Part shown: in pieces, positions 56,899 to 64,000 of the stretch
How positions within the stretch are numbered: position 1 is the stretch's first letter
Layout of the letters: the number at the start of each line of letters is the position of its first letter
Assembly (NCBI GenBank): GCA_002794785.1
Contig: NBBA01000007.1
Coordinates: 1,240,001-1,304,000, forward strand
Reading direction: 5' to 3'
Source: Coniferiporia sulphurascens
Lineage: Eukaryota > Basidiomycota > Agaricomycetes > Hymenochaetales > Hymenochaetaceae
Length of the DNA stretch: 64,000 nucleotides
Notes under the pieces: generated by a model
Databases searched by the model: none
Seen by the model: the letters and a program-made list of their open reading frames with translations, nothing else
Told to the model about the DNA's origin: nothing
Position numbers and translations under genes: made by a program

Positions 56899-57808
56899 TT
56901 TTATTTATTTATTTATTTATTATTCCTGCAGTATTACATAATTACAAGCTGCCCCCCAAAGGGGGGGCCCTAACTACATAACAATGGAGGTGCCCGTCAT
57001 CGCACAATGCACGAAACTGGGCAGGGACCCTGCTCCCTGAAGGGTGCCAAGGTGGGAAGGGTCCCTATTAGTGAAGGAGAAGTGAGGGAGAGGAATACAT
57101 ATCGCTATGATGAGACCAAGCGGGTGAAGGCAGGTAAAGGGGGTAGCTTAGAATAGGAAAGGGAGGGCGAGAGCGCCGGCCAGGACATACGTGGGAGAGT
57201 CCGAAAGGCAGTCACTGGACAGAGGAAAAGGGGGGGAGCATACCTGAAAGCTCCAAGAGAGCCGGGTCCGGGTCCTGGGGTCGGGGTCCAAGCATACGAC
57301 TCATGTATTCCCACAGGAGGTCCAAGTCCATATCTTCATCGGTGGGGTGCCCTTCTAGTTCCATCGCTGTGAAGGCCAGGCGGATGGTAGCCGAGGTGCG
57401 GTCAGATAGGCGGTTCAGATGCCCAGTCAGTTTCAGCCAGCGGCGCAGAACCTGGAGACGGTCTTCATCGGCCCACTCTGTGTGGTGGGTCGGAAGTGGG
57501 TCACGGGGGGGCCAGACCTTACGGATCCATGGCCGGAATGTGCGGCACCTGCCCAGGACATGGGCAGTGGATTGGGCTGGCCAGGGGAGGTGGTTGTGCC
57601 ATCTGCAGTGCGAGATCAGGCCGTGTCTGCACCGGTGGGCTGAGTCGAAGCTCAGCCAGTAGCCCCTGTAGGGACCAGCGCGGCAGAGGACCTGGGCGAC
57701 CGCCGAGAGCTCTTGGTGGGGGTGGTCGACCAACTGGTTAAGTAACTTCTGCGGTCTGTGGGAGGGGGCGCCGTTGACAGCCAAGTACTTGTCGGCTGTC
57801 AAGGCGAG
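56899..57808 (-). mobile_element. LINE copy M: short 5'-truncated minus-strand insertion in L
   Basis: A 910-bp insertion: T-rich tail (56899-56923), 3' UTR with hairpin (56952-56967) and the C-terminus of ORF2. It is flanked by 15-bp duplications (56884-56898 and 57809-57823, one G/A mismatch). It is the innermost, hence youngest, event of the K-L-M nest. Confidence 0.93.
57212..57808 (-). pseudogene. LINE M ORF2 C-terminal fragment
   Basis: The open frame covers the last 190 residues of ORF2, from ALTADKYLAVNGAPSHRPQK through SHCRWHNHLPWPAQSTAHVL to the stop at 57212. It lacks the RNase H catalytic motifs. The frame stays open upstream of 57808 only because it runs by chance into antisense ORF1 sequence of L. 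Confidence 0.85.
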
Positions 57809-59454
57809 CACAAGCAATCGTCCGAAGCCCTCTCCCTGCACACCCCTCGACCCCGCCCTCAAGACCAGTTTGAGCCGCACATGTCGAGGTTTATGTACTC
57901 CCTCTCCTGCGCATTGGAGGACTTCAACCGGAAGACCCATCATGCCAATGCCACAGAGACCGATCGGGCTGCCAGACAGTTTGTTGGCAACCTCCTCTGG
58001 AATGTCCAACAGACCATCACCGGTGTTTTTAGGGATGAGAAGGACCCCCAACACATCATCTCCCACAACTTGGAGATGGCCTACAACATCGCAAGGGAGG
58101 GGGCAGTAGCCTCCCTTCCAGCGCCCTTCACCCCAGCTCCCCCCCTGCAAAGGACCCCGGCCACCTCCAACCAACCCTCTGCCCCAACCAGGACCCCTGG
58201 AACTGCTAACATGTCACCTGATGTGGCTGCACTGACTAACATTGTTAAACAGCTCTCTACAGAAGTCACAACCATCTCCCAGCAAGTCTCAACGCTTGTC
58301 AACCGGCCAGCACCTCGTGCCCCACAGGCCCAGAAGGCCCAGGCCCCCACCACCACCACCCAGGCGGCCATCACCGCTGCACCAACCTCCTATGCCCAGG
58401 TGGCGGCTTCCCCGGCCCCCCCCACCGCCTCCAACCCCAACCCGGTCGCTCCAGCCCCTGGCACCGTCTTCACTACCATGATGCATAAGAAAAAGAAGAA
58501 ACAGCATCAGGTCCCGCCCCCACCCCCGATGTACACCAAGGACCCGACCCTGGTCCTTATCCCGACCATCACCCTCAAAGCCGAGATCCAACTCCCGGCT
58601 ATGCACCTCACCACCACGGCTTGTGAGTTCTTCTCCTCCCTCCCCACTGCTGATCAGGTCACAGTCCTGGCATCCTCCTTCAATGTGAAGGGAAACCTTG
58701 TGACCTCCTTCGCCAAGCGCCCCTCCTCTGCCTCGCCTGCCATGGACACGATCATTGATCGGCACTCCATGGCGTTTGCAGCCCACATGCATGACAGGTG
58801 CCTCTTGGTGGCAATCGATAAGATCCCTGCCCAGTACACCCTCAACCCAGTCTGCGTCTGTCCCTGGTCGGCACTCCGCATCTCTATGGTGCCCTGTGTG
58901 GACTACCTCTTTGGCCAGAATGGCCACACCATTTCCCCAAAGGCCCTCATGGTCGAAATCCGGAACAACCTGGCACTCCGCCCCCTCGACTTCATTGTCG
59001 ACCCCCACTTCACTGCCACCAAGGACCACCTCCCGACCCTCCAGAAGTGCCCTGTGGCATTCTCCTTCTCCAACCCTGATGGATCAATCCACGCTCAGCT
59101 TCTCAAGCACCTGTGAGTTTGGCTGTTCAGCTCCGCCCTCTCCCTCTCCGTCCCTCCCTACCGCCCCAGCCTCACCCATTGTGAGCGCTGCCAGGGCCTG
59201 GGCCACGGGACGAAAGGCTGCCGCACCCAGCCATGCTGCACCGACTGCAGAGGTCATCTAACACACAACCACCGTAAGTCGTGTACATCCTGCGCCACCG
59301 AAGCCATTGAGGGTGACCACTGCCCTCACCCTTGCTACTGCACTAACTGCAAAGGCGACCACCCTGCCACCCTCCTTCAATGTCCCAAGAAACAGCGCTA
59401 CCGCCAGATCATGGAGGCCGTTGAAGGGCCTGACGACGCACATATGGAGGACCA

Positions 59455-62400
59455 ATGAATAGAGACATCTCTATTCTTCAGTGGAATGCCGCCTGCTCTC
59501 TAGCTGCAGTCCATTCCCTTATCCTGATCCTTACCACTGACCCATCCCCTCCCACCATCATTTTGATACAGGAACCCCCCTGGTACCAAATTGGTCTCCA
59601 ACCCTCCCTCACAGACCCCACCGGTACGCCGGTCCTCAATGTGCCTTCCCTCCCAGGATACACAGCGGTTCTCCCCCCGGTCACATGGCCGAGGGTCATC
59701 ACGTATGTATCCCGCACCATCCCCCCAACTGCATGGTCAGTCCTCAGGGCCGCCTCCTCTGGCACTGATGTCCTCACCATCGAAATCCAATCCCATCTGA
59801 CAATCTGCCTCTGCAACTACTATGGCATGCACACCCCAGATCATACCACCACCACCCCCCTCTACCCCGGTGAGTCCTTTCTTTTCGCAATCCCACTGGC
59901 CTTGGCCTCCACCCTGCTAGTGGTGGGCGACTTCAACCATTGCCACCATTTGTGGTCCGAACTCCTCGCCTCACGGCAGGAGGATTTGAGGGCACAACCC
60001 CTCGATGACTTCTTCTGGGAGCACGGCCTCATGCCAGCTCACCTCCCGGACTCTGACTCATGGCCCATCGACAATCATCGGCAGTGCCCTATTGACATGA
60101 TCTGGTCCCCCCCTGCAATCAACCCTGACTCAATTCTAGACTCGGGTACCTCAACCATCTCCACTCTGTCCGACCACGCCATGCTACACTGGTCCCTGCC
60201 ATCCCAGCCCCCACCTCCCACCGTCAAAACCCGCCAGCTACTCCCAGCTGACAGGGAGGAGTGGACTGACATCGCCTTTCCACTACTGGAATCCGACTTT
60301 CTTTATCCGGTGGACAACACCCACACCCTTGATGTCAAAGTGCAGGCAGTGGTTGAATCTATGATCGCTGCCCTCGCCCCCTTCACCAGAATCGCCAAGC
60401 CATCCAAAACCGAGGTCCCCTGGTGGACTCTGACATGTAAGACTCTCCTCCAGGGGATCTCGATGGCCACCACCACCCTTCAGCGTTCAGCAGCCTGCTG
60501 CACATTCAAACACGGGGTGTGGGCGGCCAAGCGGCAGTTTTACTCCGATCAAGCTGACCATGCAGACGCCTCCAACATCTGGAGCTGGGCCAAGTGCAGC
60601 CTTGGCAACCAACCTACCCCAATCCCCTCGCTCAAGAAACACAATGGCACCTTCACCCAAACAGATGAAGAGAAAGGTGAGCTCTTTTGCACTACTTTCT
60701 TTGCGCCCCCTCCACCCCGCCAAGCGGCCGACACCCCACCACCTCCCCCCCAACCAGCTGCCCCACCCATACTCCTCATGGAGCTCACAGGGGCACTGTC
60801 CGACACCTCCAACTTGTCAGCTCCAGGCCTCTCGGGCATCGGCTACTGCCCCCTGAAATGGGTGGTGGACACTTACCCCAATGAGATTCTCACCCTTTTC
60901 AATGACTGCCTGCGCATGGGGCACCACCCCAAGTGTTGGTGGGTGGCAAAAGTGGTAATGCTCCAGAAGCCAAACAAGAAGGACCCATTCTCGCCACGAT
61001 TGTACCGGCCCATTACCCTTGAGGAGACCCTAGGGAAACTCCTTGAAAAGATTATTGCTAACTGGCTCCAATTCCTCGCTAACACGAGGGATTGGCTGCC
61101 ACCTAACCAATATGGGGGGCATCAAGGACATTCTGTCTATGACACTGCCCAGCACCTCCTACAGATTGCAGAATGAGCCCATGCTGAGGGCTGTGTATGT
61201 TTGGTCCTAGTGGTCGACATACAGGGGTTCTTTGACTCGGTACATCTGCAACTCCTCCACCAGCAACTGTTGGACCTCCAGTGCCCACCTGACATGGTGG
61301 ACTGGTGTCTGTCCTTCATGATGGACCGGCAGGTCACCATTGCCTTCAACAGCACCACCCTCCCAACTGCCCAGAAACCCGACCTTGGCACCCCACAAGG
61401 GTCCCCCGTCTCACCTATCCTCTTGACTATATTTGCAGGGGTGGTCCTCTGGAAATTTCACCAAACCAGCACCACCACCCTTGCATACATCAACAACCAC
61501 CTCCTCATGTGTGTCGGACCCAGCGTGGCATCCAACTGCCAGCAATTGTCCAATGCCTACCACCAACTCAATGCCCACTTCGGCACCATCGGCCTCAACA
61601 TCGAAGCCACCAAAACGGAGTGCCTTCACTTTCATCCACCCAGATGACACTTGGCTGCTTACACAGACTGGGACACCGCTGGGGTCTGGGTAGCCCCCAC
61701 CACACTTATCCGACCATCCATCATGCTCTGCTGGCTAGGGATATGGTGGGACCCCGCCCTCACCTTTAAGGCTCATGTCAAACATATGCGTTCCAAAGGC
61801 CTCTCCACCCTCGCTGCCCTCTGCATTCTTGGCAACACTGAATGCGGCATCTCAGCCCTTCTCCTCCATCAGCTGTACACAGCCTGTGTCCACTCAGTCC
61901 TCACATGGGGCGCGCTGGTATGGTATTACAGCCAACACCAAAAAACTTTAGTAAGCTGACTGCAGGCTGTGCAAAACATGGCATGCAGATGGATTCTCAG
62001 CATCTACAAGGGTGCCTCCCCTTTCTCCACAAATTTTCTTTGTTCCCTTCCCCCCTCTCTTATTATTCCAAATATGCTAAGACTCTCCATTCTCTGCACC
62101 TCTGGCGCACCCCGCACTCCATTGGTAGAAAACACTATAATAAAACCGTAACTAACCATCCCTTTTCCACTTCTCTGCAGGTCCGGGTACCTCGGGTTCA
62201 ACCAGTCCCTGTATACACTCATCCCCCATGGACAGATCCTCTGGCATTTATGAACGGCAGAGTCTCGTTTGCCACTCCTATCACTCCAGTCAGCGAAGAC
62301 ACCCACAAGGAGTTTGTGGGCACCACACGCTCCCTGAGCACCCTCCCCCACCTCCAGGTGTTTACCGATGGCTCGCACATGGGTACTAACTCCGGATCAG

Positions 62401-63461
62401 CCGTATGTGCAATGATGGGCCTTACCCACCTCAAATCCTGCCGGCTCGCCTCTCCCACCTGTGCCACAGCAACAGATGCAGAGATCTTCTCCCTCACCTC
62501 TGCACCGAGCTGGGCCGCCCACCAACTCCGGGACCTCTTGCCTGTCGCATCTGACATCTTCTTTTTGTCAGATTTGCTGATGTCACTCCACCTTATCCAC
62601 ACCTGGGCGCCAGTACTGGGTGCCCATCTCCTTCACCAATGGAAGGCTGGGGTCCAGACCCTTCTGGATTCATACCCAGATCTCTCTGTCCACTTCATGT
62701 GGTGCCCAGGTCACTCCAACATTCCCAGAAACGAATGGGCAGACTGAGAGGCGAAGTTTGCAACTAATTTGCCCCCGTCTTCGCTTGCACCCTCCACCTC
62801 TGCACTGAAGGAGGCCACCATCAACACTCTGATGGAGCACTGGTCCCTCTCACTTGCCCACCCCCTAGCCTCGACAGCTGACAAATACCTTGCTGTCAAC
62901 GGCATCCCTTCCTGCCACCCATGAAAGCTACTCACGCAATCGGTCAACCACCCCTGTTGGGAGCTGTCCGCAGTCGCCCAGGTCCTATGTCGCTCCGGTC
63001 CCTATGGGGGCTACTGGCTGAGCTTCGACTCAGCCTACCGGCGCAGGCACGGCCTGATCTCACACTGCAGATGGCACAACCACCCCCCTTGGCCGGCTCA
63101 GTTGACTGCCCATGTACTGGGTGGGTGTTGTACATTCCATCCCTGGATCCGCAAGGTCTGGCCCCCACATGACCCACTTCCGACCCACCATACCGAGTGG
63201 GCCAAGGAGAACTGCCTCCAGGTTCCACACCATTGGCTGAAGCTGACGGGGAACCTGAACCACCTCTCCAACCGCACCTCTGCCGCCATCCACCTGGCCT
63301 TCGCCATGATGGAGCTGGAGGGACACCCTACCAATGAAGATATGGACTTGGACCTCCTCCAGGAATACATGAGTCGTATGCTTGGACCCCATACCCAGGA
63401 CCCAGACCTGGCTCTATTGGAGCTTTCAGGTGCACTTCCCCCCATTTCCTCTGATCTGTGA
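59455..63461 (+). pseudogene. LINE L ORF2 (endonuclease, reverse transcriptase, RNase H)
   Basis: About 1,335 codons. It is open to 61176 through the whole endonuclease (SILQWNA, LIQEPPWYQ, VVGDFNHCHH, CPIDMIWSPP, SDHAMLHWSLP) into the reverse transcriptase. After TGA 61174 come VVDIQGFFDSV, TPQGSPVSPIL and LAYINNHLLM, so the catalytic DD is NN. TGA codons at 61645, 61957, 62745 and 62922 fit lost Arg codons. A C-run indel near 62,050 shifts frame. RNase H has VFTDGSHMG and HFMWCPGHSNIPRNEWAD. The Cys/His tail and stop (TGA, 63459-63461) are intact. ORF2 starts at MNRDIS inside the ORF1 stop (ATGA). Confidence 0.92.
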
Positions 63462-63705
63462 CTGCCTTTTGGACTCTCCCGTGTATGTCCCAGCTGGCAC
63501 TCTCACCCTCCCTTTCCTATTCTAAGCTACCCCATTTACCTGCCCTTGCCCATTTGGCCTTGCCATAGTGATATGTATTCCTCCCTCTTTCTTCTCTTAT
63601 ACTAATAGGGGCCCTCCACACCTTGGCACCCCTCAGGGAGCAGGGCCCCCACCCAGTTTTGTGTGCTGTGCAATGACGGGCACCTCTGTTGTTATGTAGT
63701 TAGGG

Positions 63706-63722
63706 CCCCCCCTTCAGGGGGG
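63706..63722 (+). other. LINE L 3' UTR hairpin (C7-TTCA-G6)
   Basis: Same hairpin as in A; the loop is TTCA where F, H and J have TTCG, one CpG transition away. Confidence 0.75.
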
Positions 63723-63749
63723 CAGCTTGTAATTATGTAATACTGCAGG

Positions 63750-63780
<31 letters not shown>

Positions 63781-64000
63781 TCAAGGCCATTTGGTCTATG
63801 ATGCTGCCCAACACCTCCTACAGATTGTGGAGTGTGCCCACTCGGAGGGCCTCGTCTGCTCAGCCCTAGCAGTCGACATTCAAGGTTTCTTCAACTCGGT
63901 GCACCCCCAACTCCTTCATCAACAATTGTTGGACCTCAGTTGTGCACCAGACATGGCCAACTGGTGCTTATCCTTCATGACGGACCGGCAGGTCGCTGTC
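63781..64000 (+). pseudogene. LINE copy K: reverse transcriptase, right part (runs off window)
   Basis: Resumes K with the second copy of TCAAGGCCATTTGG, then VYDAAQHLLQ, LAVDIQGFFNSV (motif A) and WCLSFMTDRQ. It continues past the end of the window. Confidence 0.88.

Larger units (their letters stand above)
56503..59458 (+). pseudogene. LINE L ORF1, split by LINE M
   Basis: ATG 56503 begins MLNPSGYRNALHS. The N-terminal part ends at THKRSS (56898) where M inserted. Coding resumes after the duplicated CACAAGC-ATCGTCC at 57809-57823 with SEALSLHTPRPRPQ and continues in frame. Features are FVGNLLWNVQQT, AYNIAREGA, the KKKKKQHQ basic patch, CERCQGLGHGTKGC and CTNCKGDHPATLLQC. Only one TGA (59114, Arg expected) interrupts the second part. 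The stop at 59456-59458 overlaps the ORF2 ATG. Confidence 0.9.
56445..63780 (+). mobile_element. LINE copy L: full-length subfamily 2 element with target duplication
   Basis: Flanked by TCAAGGCCATTTGG (56431-56444 and 63781-63794). The 5' end CCTTCTTGACCAGTAACC at about 56448 is shared with EG and F. The tail is (AAT)n at about 63751-63777. Without the nested copy M it is 6.4 kb. It is the best-preserved element in the window: one frameshift in ORF2 and six TGA codons over both ORFs. Confidence 0.95.

Noticed and set aside
1..64000. Many long ORFs antisense to LINE ORFs
   Set aside because: They mirror the conserved LINE proteins in the opposite strand, have no conserved motifs of their own, and recur in every copy as a consequence of high GC.

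Overview
The window looks like a transposon-packed nuclear region of a filamentous basidiomycete, probably an Agaricomycete. The evidence is Tad1/I-group non-LTR retrotransposons with RNase H, a Plavaka-type DDE transposase with a DUF6532-like partner, short GT-AG introns of about 45-70 nt, and fragments of fungal housekeeping genes. The genus cannot be fixed from sequence alone. I see no intact host gene: nearly every base belongs to a mobile element or to cargo inside one.

Layout. (1) 1-2721: two plus-strand LINE fragments (A, B). (2) 2722-11508: a minus-strand LINE (C) split by an entire Ty1/copia element (2923-8354) with 257-bp LTRs. (3) 11509-12041: a plus-strand LINE fragment (D). (4) 12042-25197: a full-length minus-strand LINE (EG) carrying a solo copia LTR and split by a full-length plus-strand LINE (F, 13705-20140) with a 14-bp target duplication. 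(5) 25198-49119: a plus-strand LINE (H) whose ORF2 is split cleanly at 28511/47033 by an 18.5-kb DNA transposon. (6) 49120-55097: LINE fragment I and a nearly complete LINE J. (7) 55098-64000: LINE K split by full-length LINE L (56445-63780, 14-bp duplication), which is itself split by the short minus-strand LINE M (15-bp duplication).

The 18.5-kb transposon (28512-47032) is the most interesting object. It has about 30-bp inverted termini, arrays of a TACTATATAGTA palindrome near the ends, a Plavaka transposase and an AT-hook/coiled-coil accessory gene on the minus strand, and a DUF6532-like gene on the plus strand. Between them lie about 8.7 kb of broken fragments that I recognise as at least eight different host genes: SCY1-like kinase (SCYL1/CEX1), mitochondrial GrpE (MGE1), a SAM methyltransferase, a conserved basidiomycete protein, fimbrin (SAC6), an alpha/beta hydrolase, RNA polymerase II largest subunit (RPB1) and the PP2A B56 subunit (RTS1). 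Several keep introns, so capture was from DNA. Two solo copia LTRs landed in this element later.

One mutational signature unites the window: nonsense codons are almost always TGA at a position where arginine is expected (CGA to TGA, a CpG transition). The copia polyprotein has 12 internal TGA codons, no TAA, no TAG and no frameshift, and 7 of 8 differences between its LTRs are CpG transitions. This fits CpG methylation and deamination acting on all element classes. The LINEs share a four-base ATGA overlap of ORF1 stop and ORF2 start, and a G+C-rich hairpin with a UUCG-type loop close to the 3' tail.
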